A DNA stretch of 64,000 nt from the NCBI GenBank assembly GCA_024305745.1, contig JAHRBS010000012.1, positions 2,051,001-2,115,000 on the forward strand, read 5' to 3'. Under the pieces are notes generated by a model. It was given only the letters and a program-made list of their open reading frames with translations, was not told where the DNA came from and searched no databases. Numbering within the stretch: position 1 is the first letter of the stretch; each line of letters opens with the position of its first letter. This DNA is from Polyporus tsugae (lineage: Eukaryota > Basidiomycota > Agaricomycetes > Polyporales > Polyporaceae). Below are positions 11,401 through 22,026 of the stretch, one piece after another. Position numbers and translations under genes: made by a program.

Positions 11401-13786
11401 AGCCAGAACCGGAAGCGGAGAGCACGGCAGTCTCACCGGCTGAGTGGCCGACAACTATGTCAGGCGTCACTCCGGCGGCAGCGAGGGTGTCGACGAGAGC
11501 GAGTTGGAGCATCGTCAAAGCGGGGAGTGTGATGGCAATGGGCCACGGGTCGCCGAGGGGGTCCTTGGTGTCCGTGACGGTCTCCGTGAACAGGCCTAAC
11601 TCGAGGAGCGAGGAGCCCGTCGCAGCCGCGTAGACGTTGTCGAGCTCGAGGATGCTGGCGCGGAAAGGGGCGCACGACCGGAACAAATCGCGTCCCACTG
11701 GAGTGATGTTAGCATCAACCTTCACAACATTATCATGAGCGTACTCACTCTGGAAGTGCTGGGTGCCCTGGCCAGAGAAGACGAAGACGATCGGAGCCTT
11801 CTGCTTCGGGACGATCGCAGCCTTGTTGAAATTCGGTGTCTTGCCGGTGTTCGCCACAGCGAAGGTGCGCCATGTCATGGATCGCGCCCGACGACCGAAG
11901 ACCTTCGACAGGCCAGAGACGTCCTCGCTGTCCAGAATGCTCAACAGCGACTCCCCGACAGCAGTGGCGGACCTGGGCGACAGACCACCAGCGACAAGGA
12001 GGGAAGGCGCAGCAGCGCCCTCTACCCAGAACGCAGGGATCGAGTGAGCCGCAACAGGAAGCCCGGGGGCCTCGAGGACAGCGTGCCCGTTCGCGCCACC
12101 GATACCCGAGCTCGTCATCGCGACCAAAGCCGGGCGGGTCGAAGAACGGACCTTCAGGCGCTCCACCTCTGTTGGCACTCGGAAGCGGTACTCGTCCCAG
12201 TGGATCGCGGGATTCGGGGTCACAAGGTTGACATTGGGAGGGATGAGCCCGGTCTCGAAAATACCGCAGACCTTGCAGAGCGATGCCAGGAAGGAGGAGA
12301 TTTCCAGGTGACTACATTTTTCTCGTGTATTAGCCACAAAGCGCAACAATCATCGTAGAATTCATGAACGTACCCGATATTACCCTTGACGCTGCCCAAG
12401 ACGAGTTCATCGTCGCGCTTGAACTCGGCACCGACCCAGTTGGCCTCCGTGGGATCTCCGGAAGCAGTACCTGAGAAAGATGAGGTCAGGCGGTGCGTAT
12501 AGGTGACTAAGCGTGAGACGTACCAGTGGCGTGCAATTCGAGGAAATCGACGTCCTGGGGTTTCCTGTCCGTCTGAGCAAATGCGCGCCGCATGGCATCT
12601 TTCTGCGCGGCGGCGACGGGAGCGCTGACGGGAGCAAGAGAACCAGACGAATTGACACCAGTACCAAGGATCTGCGGAACGTCAATAATGGCGTAAAGAA
12701 GACCGTGATATGGACGTACAGTAGCATATATGTGATCGTGGTCGCGGATGGCATCTTCCAAAGGCTTCAAAACAATGACAACCGCACCCTCCCCGCGACC
12801 AAAGCTAGAACATATGTCAGTGAATGACAAACTTGCACCATGTCACGGTCTCGCTCTTACCCATTGGCATTCGCATCGAACGACTTGCACTTTCCGTCCG
12901 GAGATAGAATGCCAGCTTGAGTGTAATTCAACCAATCCGTGAACCTGGAAAGTATGTTCCATCAGCCTTCTTTGTAAGACTGTTGTCCACAAGAGTCACG
13001 TACCGGTGGTTCAGCTGACACCCGCCAACAGCGGCGGCTTCACACTCCCCGTTGCGCAGCGCCTGTACTGCTAGATGAGTGGTGTACAGAGTCGAGCTGC
13101 AGGCAGTATCGATGGGAACCGTCGGCCCACGCAAGTCGAGGTGGTACGAGACACGGTTGGCGATCATCGCCGGCATATAGGCAGTAGAACCCTTCGCCTC
13201 GTTATCGTCCTAAGTAAACATAGAGTCAGCACCGTTCACGGAGTGAGTCGACGGGGTACCTACATGACCAGAAACAGAGTATAAATCGTGGGAGATGCCA
13301 GACATGTAGCACCCGACGTTCTTGCCGCGATAGTCGATGCCCGAATCTTGCAAGCCGAGGAAGGCAACCTCGACGAGCTTGCGAGTGCTCAGCGGCATGT
13401 ACCTCGCATCCTTAGCAGTGATACCAAACTCGAGGAAGTCGAACTGGTCGAGGTCCTTAAGAAAGGCTCCTGTGTCGGTGAGGATCTTCCCCATCGCATT
13501 GCCGTGGATGCTGACGGTGAGGCCTTAGCCAACGAGTTCCCAACTCTGAGTCGGGTAAAGCGTGCTTACTATTCGGTGTTGAAGCGCTCCTTAGGAATTA
13601 GTTCGTAAGCCTCGCCTTTCTGGAGGAGGAACTCGAAGAAAGAGTGATAGTCGAGGTTGGTGTTGGAGGAGGTACCACTGGGCAGTTGAGCACCGATGCC
13701 GACCTGTTGGCAGACCCATGAGAAAAGATCGACAATAATGTTCGTGACAAACGTACGACAGCGATTTTGGTCTGATTGGCGGACAT
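5495..13786 (-). CDS. Reducing polyketide synthase with C-terminal thioester reductase (PKS1)
   Basis: Iterative type I PKS, 2377 residues from 22 exons: 13786-13757, 13703-13570, 13510-13264, 13209-13004, 12944-12861, 12804-12720, 12671-12524, 12470-12374, 12311-11749, 11697-10481, 10421-10263, 10204-10090, 10030-9892, 9838-9645, 9583-8115, 8059-7662, 7609-7455, 7399-6603, 6552-6519, 6467-6324, 6265-6012, 5959-5495. Lengths sum to an exact codon number and every junction keeps frame. Domains: KS from residue 1 (DTACSST, ELHATGT, GNIGHLE); AT about 515-830 (GHSAGE); DH with His near 921 ([13 protein letters not shown]) and Asp near 1087 (HPAIMDSAVH); a non-catalytic linker; a degenerate ER (about 1330-1560); KR ([14 protein letters not shown], Tyr of TSYAA); ACP with GLDSLS (Ser near 1903); reductase (GTTGSLG, YTESK). 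No SAT, C-methyltransferase or thioesterase seen. Likely makes an unsaturated chain released reductively (inference). Confidence 0.93.
10031..10089 (-). other. GC-AG intron in PKS1
   Basis: Between exons 12 and 13. The donor is GCGAGT, not GT; the 59-bp intron has a CTGAC branch site about 20 bp before the CAG acceptor. Joining here gives MNGFYEKMSSFAQFGPTYR in frame; no GT donor nearby gives an open frame. The same intron with the same length and donor occurs in PKS2 (53460-53518). Confidence 0.75.
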
Positions 13787-13793
13787 GTCTAGA

Positions 13794-13826
13794 GTGGTGA
13801 GTGGTGGGTGGTGGGTGGTGGGTGTT
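13794..13826. repeat. GGTGGGT minisatellite in PKS1 5' leader
   Basis: Several tandem copies of a GGTGGGT-type unit lie immediately upstream of the PKS1 ATG (13786). The equivalent PKS2 position has only GAGAGGTGAGTG. Probably transcribed as 5' UTR. Confidence 0.75.
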
Positions 13827-13874
13827 GATCTATGGGGGGGTGCGACTTGAAGACTCCTCCCTCACCCCTCCCCT

Positions 13875-13882
13875 TCTTTTAT
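13875..13882 (-). promoter_or_regulatory. TATA-like box of PKS1
   Basis: CATAAAAG on the minus strand, about 90 bp upstream of the ATG. It sits in the same place as the better TATAAAAG of PKS2, in flanking sequence that is similar between the two genes. Confidence 0.5.
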
Positions 13883-14926
13883 GCGAGGTAAAATGTTTTT
13901 TCTGGTTGAATCTCGGCCCTTCATGGCACAGTGGGTGGGACAGCGCCTGAAATACGATAGCTCGCGCTCGCGCTCCATAAGTTTGCTGTCGGAGGTCCGA
14001 CGCCCGGGAGTCCGGGCCAGCGATAACAGTAGCGCAGTTCCAATCCGAAATCTATCCCACCTTTCCTCCCCCTCCCGGGGCGGTAGGCGCCATTGAGCCC
14101 CACCACTCCCGACGGCCGGCTCTCCGTTTACCGCAGATGGATTTGACGTAGCGACCGACTCTGTGACCGCGCGTCTATGGTACAGGGGTAACCAGCGGAT
14201 GGTGGTCCTCGAGGGGGTCGTGTGTATACGGTGCACGCTTGGGCACCCATTGGGGCGCATATGTCGAAATTTTCTGAGCGCGTGCTGAACGTAATCTGCT
14301 TTCATTTCGTGGTGCAGATGATGGGGACAGCTAGAAGGGCTGAGCTGGCGGCCCAAGGCCCGATAGACCCTAGAAATAGAATGGAGCACGTTCGGTGTTG
14401 AGTCTGTAGACGCACTGTCAAACCGGCATCCCAAGGTAACTATCGGAGCAAACGGATGTAGCAAAGAACTCACATAAATATGTACGCAATAGTGCATGAC
14501 ACTGCTAGCGTCGGGGTCTCCGACAACTGGTTGAAGGGAACAATGAATTTTCAGAGTGCTAGTAGACGAAGATAAAATGTCAGTAGAAGGGAAAGCCACA
14601 GCGGCAAAGGCCCCACCCACGCATTGGATGATGACCACACCCCTCGTCGGTCGTAGAATTAAAGGAGACTAAAAGCTGAAGAGTGTCCAGAAAGCATCTC
14701 AAGGTCGAGCTAGCTCGTGTGCGGACAGCGCAGGGACCGTCGCCGTGCTGGCCAAAGCCTGCTTGGTGCGGGCAGTGCTCGAACTTGTTGCCATCGATCA
14801 CGTGGTACGATCCATAAAAGGAGATTCTCCTTATTATCCAATAATCCAAATATTGTCGCCATCACGGCAAGGTACTAGTCTCCGTTGCCGGCCATGTACA
14901 TGGCCGTCGATCTATCTAAATGTTAG

Positions 14927-15349
14927 TAAGATAGGGTCGGAGCAGAAGTGTCTAGGGGACGTAACACCGTGACCATCACGTGCAGGCGAGCGCCTTGAGC
15001 CTTAAAGTACGAAATGTAATATCTGCACTGCCGCAGCACAATGCTCGATTTGCGATGGAATTTGCAGCACTGCTGTGGCACTGCCATACATATACTTATC
15101 ATGCTGACATAATATGTCAGCGCCTCGAGATGACTTCGTTATTCAATGAGACAGAATGTGTTGCTTGAGAATCGAGAACCTGACAAATGTAGCGATACGG
15201 GATGCAAGACATCCTCAGGTTTTTGTTTCGGAAGGAGGGTCTTCTATAAATTGATATATCATTTACAGTGGTTGCATCCTGCCAGGCCGGCCCAAGCGTG
15301 ACAGGTTTAGATCACATGACGTAGACACTTCTGCTCCGACCCTATCTTA
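14927..15349. mobile_element. MITE-like element with 26-bp terminal inverted repeats and TA target duplication
   Basis: Perfect 26-bp inverted repeats at 14929-14954 and 15322-15347 (outer end AGATAGGGTCGG, inner end AAGTGTCTA) bound a 419-bp element flanked by TA on both sides. TA duplication and small non-coding size fit a Tc1/mariner-type MITE. No transposase frame is inside. An internal hairpin (GCTGACAT-AAT-ATGTCAGC) lies at 15103-15121. No second copy was noticed in the window. Confidence 0.8.
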
Positions 15350-16524
15350 TTAATATAAGTATATCAGCGTGCATCCGATTCCCAAGACGCTTTGTGACGG
15401 GCGCCACTATCTAAGCGCCCTCAAGCGCCCTGCCGTGCCCTTGGCCGACACGGCGACGGCAAGGCGATTCCAGAACTTAGAAGCATGTCACGGCCTGCGC
15501 CATCTGAGGATGCTGAATTCCCGACTGCTTCCCGTGTGCATATCATTATGGGCCCTCTTTTGGCATCGTCCTGCGCTGATCATATAGAAATACATCGACT
15601 GTCATTTATGAGTATCAAAATACAGTATCATCGGCTATGGAGACTAGCGCTGATCGCGGACGCACCGCCGGTGTGGGGGCCACGTTCGAAAGCAGACGTT
15701 ACTGTAGTTCAAAGTTAAAGGTCATCTATCGTGTGCCTTGGGAGGCAATGTGGAGCGCAAGCTATCGTAACGCGCTCGAATGTCCCAGTCTAAGCTGGAA
15801 ACCGAGATGCGGCGCCTCTCCCGGCAACTTGAACTAGGGCTACTGTACCCCACTGGTCACCGGTCAACCGGTCACCCTCCAACAGGACGTTTACAGCCTA
15901 GAATTCAGTCCTCAAGACCCTTACGGACGCGTGACTCATCAAGCATCGACACCTGGGGGACCACAAAATGAAGATTAACCGACCACGCGGTGCGCGATGG
16001 GTAATTATTGGGCTACAGTACCGTACATCGTGTACAACGCACACATGGAGTGCATCTTCCGGCACCAACGGAGGTAACTGTAGCAGATACGTCGCTTCCC
16101 TTGAGCCTGTCAAAGAAACTGCGTGCGCTTGAAGGCCACCATGTCCGATGCTTTCGTAAATGGACAGGACATTGGACACATCTTCCATGCATCACCACGA
16201 TAGGACCCGGTCAGGCCCCCGGGCGCCATCTGCCACTGGCCGCCAGTCCGCCGGCTGCAGGCGACAAGCCGTGTATTCGGGGCTGTGGAGCACCAGTCGT
16301 CATTGTGTACGTGGGCGGGTGGACAATCACGGGTATGCAAGATCCCCGCCTGTGCCCGGATTATATTAGAGATCATAGGAAGCAAGTCGCACTGATTATC
16401 AGTTGCAGTGGTAACATTTGATACAACATGACCTCGTCCATGGTATGCAGGGCCGGGATACGCCTTGTCAACCCCGACTTGACTGCGAATATATCGTCTG
16501 CAAGACAGAGGAAGATTTTATCCG

Positions 16525-16925
16525 AGCATGCTCGCGTCCTCGAGGAAGGGGCCGTTCACACATTTCAGTCGGACATGGCAATGCATGCTTGACAACATGG
16601 CAGCTAGTTACAATGACGCGAACTAGACGTACTACCTGAGCGCATAATCTGTGGGCATTCCTTCGTACTGCTGTGCGCCCTGAGACCGTCTAATGCAAAC
16701 TCGCAAGCGAGAGGTTATCCGAATCGCGTTATTCGCCATATCGGGATATGGCGCCCCTGTGACGCCCGTTGTCACCGAGGCCGACGTGTGGTGCTGGCAG
16801 TGGCACCTTATTCTCAACATCGATCTCATTGACTTTATGTTGCCTCTGTTGTTTTCGGACGCCCTGAAGGACAGCCGATTGACCCTTTTTCTGCGCACCC
16901 TCGCGTCGCCTACGGGGCACAATTG
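16525..16925 (+). pseudogene. Relic of an F-box gene 3' end (dispersed repeat, copy 2)
   Basis: Diverged copy of 4497-4905. The F-box C-terminus is recognisable as NMAASYNDAN, followed by a TAG where the intact gene has TGG (Trp). The downstream non-coding block is better conserved than the coding part. Upstream F-box sequence is not recognisable here, so only the tail survives. Confidence 0.65.
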
Positions 16926-17205
16926 CATCGATGCACATCGTGAGTGCCTCGCTGCTCTGAGTCTCGGGTTAGACCGAAACCTTTGTTTCCGGTATCGACC
17001 AACCAAGTCCTATGGCGCCCACAGACTCAGACAGATGAATGCAAGCACGAGGGACGGGAGCGAAACCTCGACACTTCTCCTCGCAACGGGCCAACGGCGG
17101 CACCTTGAGGTCATGATGGCACTGGTGAACCGACGCGACGCCTCCTCGTATTTGATTTTGGAAGTCAGGACTGGCCGCTCTTAGCATTCATTGTCGTGGA
17201 AAGTC

Positions 17206-17213
17206 TATAAAAA
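17206..17213 (+). promoter_or_regulatory. TATA box of the gene at 17401
   Basis: TATAAAAA lies about 190 bp before the proposed ATG. A strong donor (GTAAGT) at about 17292 and an acceptor near 17339 suggest a short intron in the 5' UTR, which explains the distance. Confidence 0.5.
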
Positions 17214-17400
17214 CTCCTCTGAGCTCAATCCCACTCACATCGCTCTCAGCTTCCCTGGAACTCGCAGCCTCTCCGCTGAACTCTACTGGCGGTAAGTAAC
17301 CGGCTTGATCCCTTTACATCGACCGTGGATTGAGCTCAGGGACGTCACGGTATCATCTAGTATCCTTGTGTTTCCTTACGCGAATACGAGGCCTCCCACT

Positions 17401-18885
17401 ATGCACCTAACACCCGAGGACATCGTTGGGGACACTCTCCTGGATTACGAGACTATCGCTTCTCTCTCCCCTACCCACGACACCTGGCCCTGGCAGTCTA
17501 TTCAGCTCTATATTCACTCTCCTGCGGATCTGCAGCTCGTCCAGCGCTTCTTCCTCCTCAATTCTTTTCCGGACCTCGAACGTATCTCCCTTGATAACAG
17601 CACGGAAGACGTCGCCTACTTAGTGTTGGCGCGGCCTCTTCCCCGATTGCAGCGTCTGCATGGAGAGCGTCTCATGTTCATCCCTCGCCACCCCCTACCT
17701 AGCCTAGTCGAGCTTGACTGCTGCACCGAGCTCGACTGCCGCTTCAACCAGATGGGCGACCGTCGCGCGCTGCTGCGACATGAAGATTATCCTTTTCCTC
17801 TGCTCTACGCCGCAAGCGGCGCGAGGAGCTTGCGTTTCCTCAACGCGTTCCTTGTTCTGCATCCGGTTGGCGCCATCCAGGGTCCTTTCATCATATTTCC
17901 CAATGTCCAGCAAGTCTCCGTCGAGGAAGAGTGGCAATACATCTCGCCGACGCTCGCGCACATCGCACTCCCTCCCACCGCCCGGTTCGCGGTGTTCGCG
18001 CACACGAACAAGCATGAATTCCACCTTTGCGGGAAGGGCTTCTGGCTCGACATCCTCCCCCCGAACCGCGTCGCGACGCTTCCGATGCTAGCGGCCACGC
18101 GCGCCCTCCGGCTCCTCGTCGGGCTATACGTAGACGAGGAGGAGACCGGCGACGGGATCCCGTACACGAATGGCGCGATCCTCACCGGCGCACACGACCC
18201 ATCCGGTCTCTACGACGGCGTGTGCGACCGCAACGAGCTGTCAGGCGGGTCCTGGTCCGTCACCGTCACGAACTGCCTCGAGTTCAGCTCGGAGGCCATC
18301 CCCGTCACGCTGCGCGAGATCCCCGCGATCGTCGACTGCGCGCGGCTCCTCCACCTCGAGATGCACACGCAGCCCTACTTGATGGACTTGGGGGGCAACG
18401 AGTGGCAGCGCATCCTCCTGCGGTACCTCGTCAACCTCCAGTTCTTGGAGGTCGGGGGGCTGCGCGCCATCCAAATGGTGCTCTATGCTATGGAGGACGA
18501 CGAGGAGTTCGTCCTCCCGAACCTCTCCCATCTCGCGCTTTGCCACGCGGCCTTGCCGAGCCAGTACCCACTCGACCCGAAGGACGTGCTGGATATGGTG
18601 CGGGAGCGGGAGAAGGGGTGGAACAAGCCCCTGCCGAAGCTCACGCTGCGCCTCCCGGACCAGCCCAGGGGTCGCTTGGCAGGGTGCACCACATTGATTC
18701 CGGATACGTTGGAGTTGGTGATGCAGGTCCTGGCAGGCCTTGAGGGCAGCGTTCCGACTGTGGAGATCATACGCAAGTACTGCCAGTGCTGCCACGACGA
18801 CGACCCGGACTCGGCTCTCCCTGAAGGCGAGCGGGAGGAGACGCTTGCCCGTTATCGTAAGATGCGGCAAAGGCAGCTCGCATGA
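17401..18885 (+). CDS. F-box-family leucine-rich protein lacking a clear F-box
   Basis: Uninterrupted 494-residue frame from the ATG at 17401 (MHLTPEDIVGDTLLDYETIA). The body resembles the leucine-rich repeat-like regions of Agaricomycete F-box proteins: LPRLQRLHGERL, PNLSHLALCHAALP, LEVGGLRAIQMVLYAMEDDEEF. The C-terminus has a Cys-rich stretch (KYCQCCHDDD). I see no PPD/LW-type F-box at the N-terminus. Either it was lost, or it lies in an upstream exon I could not join. The in-frame extension 5' of 17401 has no ATG. Function beyond a protein-interaction role is unknown. Confidence 0.7.
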   Translation: MHLTPEDIVGDTLLDYETIASLSPTHDTWPWQSIQLYIHSPADLQLVQRFFLLNSFPDLERISLDNSTEDVAYLVLARPLPRLQRLHGERLMFIPRHPLPSLVELDCCTELDCRFNQMGDRRALLRHEDYPFPLLYAASGARSLRFLNAFLVLHPVGAIQGPFIIFPNVQQVSVEEEWQYISPTLAHIALPPTARFAVFAHTNKHEFHLCGKGFWLDILPPNRVATLPMLAATRALRLLVGLYVDEEETGDGIPYTNGAILTGAHDPSGLYDGVCDRNELSGGSWSVTVTNCLEFSSEAIPVTLREIPAIVDCARLLHLEMHTQPYLMDLGGNEWQRILLRYLVNLQFLEVGGLRAIQMVLYAMEDDEEFVLPNLSHLALCHAALPSQYPLDPKDVLDMVREREKGWNKPLPKLTLRLPDQPRGRLAGCTTLIPDTLELVMQVLAGLEGSVPTVEIIRKYCQCCHDDDPDSALPEGEREETLARYRKMRQRQLA

Positions 18886-19511
18886 GAACGCAGAACGTGT
18901 CTCGTACTTACAACAGTACTTTCTGAACCGATTTCCTTAGTCAGATGTATGATATTCCTCTCCGGTATTATACCCTTATAATGGCTCAAATTGTATCGTT
19001 ATTCCTGAAGACTTTAGAAATCATAATGGGCCGATTGTGTACATGCAAAGTTCGGTTACGGTATCAAGTAGTTCGCGCTGATGCCGCCCCAACCAAAAAC
19101 ATCATCATGATCATGGCGACGCTTCGGGCTCCAATGAAAATGACTTACTACTACAAAGTGAGAGATCTGAACATGCTCAGGGCAAGCAAACTTCAGAGAG
19201 CAATTTCCAAGCTACAAGGCAAGTCCGAGAGCTGAGTCGGGAGGGGATCAAAGTACTTGAATACGGCGTGAATGCCATGGCGGAAGCAGACATCAAGAGA
19301 CCGTCCGTGACGTTGCGGCTCGGGGTCTAGATCTTGCAATTGGGATGGCCCGACGAAATCGTATACGGGACGCCCATCTCTGCGGAATCCCGGTGATTCT
19401 ATCCCTCACTTATCCGTTATCCCCCTTTCATCCCACACCCAATCCTTCTTGCCTGCCAGTTCGGATAAATCGACTAGCACTCTAGCAATTTCTGACTATT
19501 GCAACGGGCTA
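18886..19511. other. Intergenic region, convergent genes
   Basis: 3' flanks of the leucine-rich protein gene (plus) and the GH71 gene (minus). AT-rich in parts. No coding frame or repeat recognised. Confidence 0.5.
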
Positions 19512-21550
19512 CTACGCCACTAGCACTGGGACAAGGACAGTCAAATCCTCGTCGGACTCGCAGTCCCCTGGGAGCGGGACCCACTTCTGGACCCACGATA
19601 TGTCCACCTGTTCCCGCTGCTCGACCGTTGTGGATGCCTTCGAGTTACACGCTAACGTCGCGTCAGCCTTGCAACATTCCCAACAGTGAAGCGCCAGCTC
19701 CAGCTTCGACAGGCCACAAGGCACCGCAGTGCTGTTCGACGAGGGTCCACAAGTCAGAGTGGCGTTCCCTGGTGCGCTAAGGAGAGCGTATGCCGAGATT
19801 CGATCCTGGATCTGAAGAATATCGGTTTGTGAGAACGCCAATTCAATCGCAGTCAAAGGGTTGGCCCTCGCATCACACGCACCCACTCTCTACCCCGAGG
19901 ACCTGACTCCTGCTTCGATCCCGAACAATTGCCTTTCCGGGGGTGAGCCTCCACCCAGAGGAAGACCTCGTCTCGGGCGACCGACGGATAGGATCCAGAC
20001 TTGAACGCCTCGATGTAGTACTTCATAAGCGGCGCAAGCTGCTCCAGGACACCCTTTCCCGTCTGTTCAAGTTTCTGATCCGAAACTGACTCGGACCGAG
20101 GACGACTGCGGGGCTCTGAGGAGTTTCCTCCCTGAGATAGCGAGAACAGTCCACCGGAGGGTCCCACGACTAATCCACCGAGGTCATCGCCCCATGTCAC
20201 GACCTCGACTAGCGAGACGTTAGCACGGTTCTTGATGAGCGATTCCCAACGGTCTCCAAAGGACCGGCCTTCGGTCCCACAGGTCGTATCGTTCTTGCTC
20301 CTATCACGTTGCTAGATCCGAGTCAGCATCCCTAGACGTCGGACCACCGAGGACATTATGCCATACCGCCCATGACCACAGCGAGACAGCCGCCATGTAC
20401 GTCTTACTCCCAAGGGCCGAAATGTACGACCTGTCGGCGTGAAAGGCGGCAGGATAGCCTCTGCTCGGCCACGCCGCATTCCACTGTAATCGGTATGATC
20501 AGGACTTCTTGGGGGGAAGAGAAGGACGTCTGTACACTCACATTGAACAAGCCGTCGATGGCCGTCGAGTTCGACAACGTATCGGGAGGTCCAAAAAACG
20601 CCGGGACGAACCACACGCCCGGGATCGCCGACTCGGAGCCGTTCGCAGACAAGTTCGACCTCAGAGCGCGCTTCCACCCCTCGTCCAAGCTCCCTTCCCC
20701 GAAGCGACACCCTTCCCCTGCGAACGTCGACACGAGCATCCCTCCGTTGTACCAGAAGTAGTCTGTGTGGTTCGCGTACGTCCGGATGTACTCCTGCAGC
20801 GCGCTCGCGTCTCGTCCGCTCGAGCACGGGAGTGACGTCATGTTGAACGACAGGAAGAGCTTGAACGCCGATGGGGAGGCAGCGGTAGCCGCCGCGGTCT
20901 GGTTCGCCGTGTTGAACTTAGACGCAGCACAAAAGGCGTTCGCGACCTGCCCGGACTCCCAGTTCTCGTTCCCTACGCTGAGCGCGAGCGCGTCGAAGCC
21001 GGCCGACGCTGCGAGCTTGATACCTGTGCATGTGCATCGTCAATTCAAATGGAAGTTCTTCCTGAGGAGGCGCATAACGGAACGCACTGTCTATCCAACA
21101 ATCGACCGTGTACTTCTCGGCGTTCCGCACGACGAAGTTTGCGAACACAGCGCGGCCTTGGTCCCGGCCACTGCTTCCATTGTCAGTCCCGTTCGTCGAC
21201 GAGGCCAGGCCATCCGGGCCTGTGCCGTGTGCCTCCCTGTTGCCGCCTCCTCCTTGCCCTTGCGAAGGAGTTTTGGTTTGGGCGGGCGATGACATGGACG
21301 CCGTCGAGGTCGCTGTCGACGTGGGGACCAGCGTCCTCGAGCCCCCCGGCCCGATGCCGAAAGCGCTGTAGAGCTCGTGGAGCCACTTGTCAACCACCGA
21401 GCCGTTCGCAGTCTGGGTCTGCGCCAGGGCGACCGGGAACGGTCCCCGGCCTGCGAGGACGCTGAACAGAATGGAGAGGACGACGAGGATCTTGAGGCCG
21501 GGCCTGCCAGCCGGACGCCAAGCCTCACGGACGGCGAAAAACGTCGACAT
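19512..21550 (-). CDS. GH71-family alpha-1,3-glucanase-like protein
   Basis: Likely secreted or membrane-tethered glycoside hydrolase of family 71, a group that cuts alpha-1,3-glucan of fungal cell walls. Proposed exons 21550-21088, 21023-20542, 20483-20367, 20311-19883 and 19811-19512 give 596 residues. The N-terminus carries a hydrophobic signal or anchor (LKILVVLSILFSVL), then a Ser/Thr/Gly-rich linker. The GH71 body reads AVFANFVVRNAEKYTV, LAASAGFDALALSVG, YFWYNGGMLVSTFAG, GVWFVPAFFGP, WNAAWPSRGYPAAFHADRSY and YYIEAFKSGSYP. The stretch VTWGDDLGGLVVGP replaces the W-N-D-x-G-E-like motif I recall in this family, so activity is uncertain. The final about 40 residues look unlike the family and may reflect a missed intron or frameshift near 19690. 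Confidence 0.75.
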
Positions 21551-22026
21551 GCCCAAGTTTTCTGAGAAGGTGGAGACGTGAGGGTTGTGGTTCGTGACCA
21601 GCACGTATGATCGAGGGGATGGTGGCAGCCCACAGAGTACTCAACCCTAGACGGTCGACGGTGCGGCTGACGGTTGTCCCATGGCCAGGTATCCTAATCG
21701 AGCTTCGTTTATGGCATGTAGCCCGTGAACCTTAGTAGCCTGCTTTGAAACTTGGATCAAACACCTTGAGACAAAGAAAAACGTTTGAAGGGCAACTCAC
21801 CAAGAGTGCTGAGTTCAAAGGTAGATATCGGCGCATACCTTCTGTCCTTCAAGCTTCAAGAAAATAAGCAGGATGAATAAAGTACACCATAACGTACACC
21901 ATGCGAGCATTACAGTAAACTAGCACAAGAGGAAGATCGTTGAACACAAGCAGATAGCGACCATAGATCTCACCTACCCATTACCGCTACCGTCACGGTT
22001 ACGTTGCCCCTCAAACCCCCGTGGCA
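21551..22026. other. Intergenic region upstream of the GH71 gene
   Basis: Lies between the GH71 start and the stop of the LanC-like gene, both on the minus strand. Promoter of the former and terminator of the latter are expected here. No distinct element recognised. Confidence 0.4.

Larger units (their letters stand above)
13883..17200. other. Long gene-poor region upstream of PKS1
   Basis: About 3.3 kb with no gene I can support. It holds the MITE-like element (14927-15349) and the F-box relic (16525-16925). A short GGTCACCGG-type direct/palindromic cluster is near 15854-15875. An open frame on the minus strand at 13862-14638 has no recognisable features. Confidence 0.6.

Noticed and set aside
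13862..14638. 258-codon minus-strand open frame upstream of PKS1
   Set aside because: No recognisable domain, composition unlike nearby genes, and it overlaps the PKS1 promoter.
18027..18743. 238-codon frame inside the leucine-rich protein gene
   Set aside because: Arg/Ala/Pro-rich alternative-phase shadow of the real frame.
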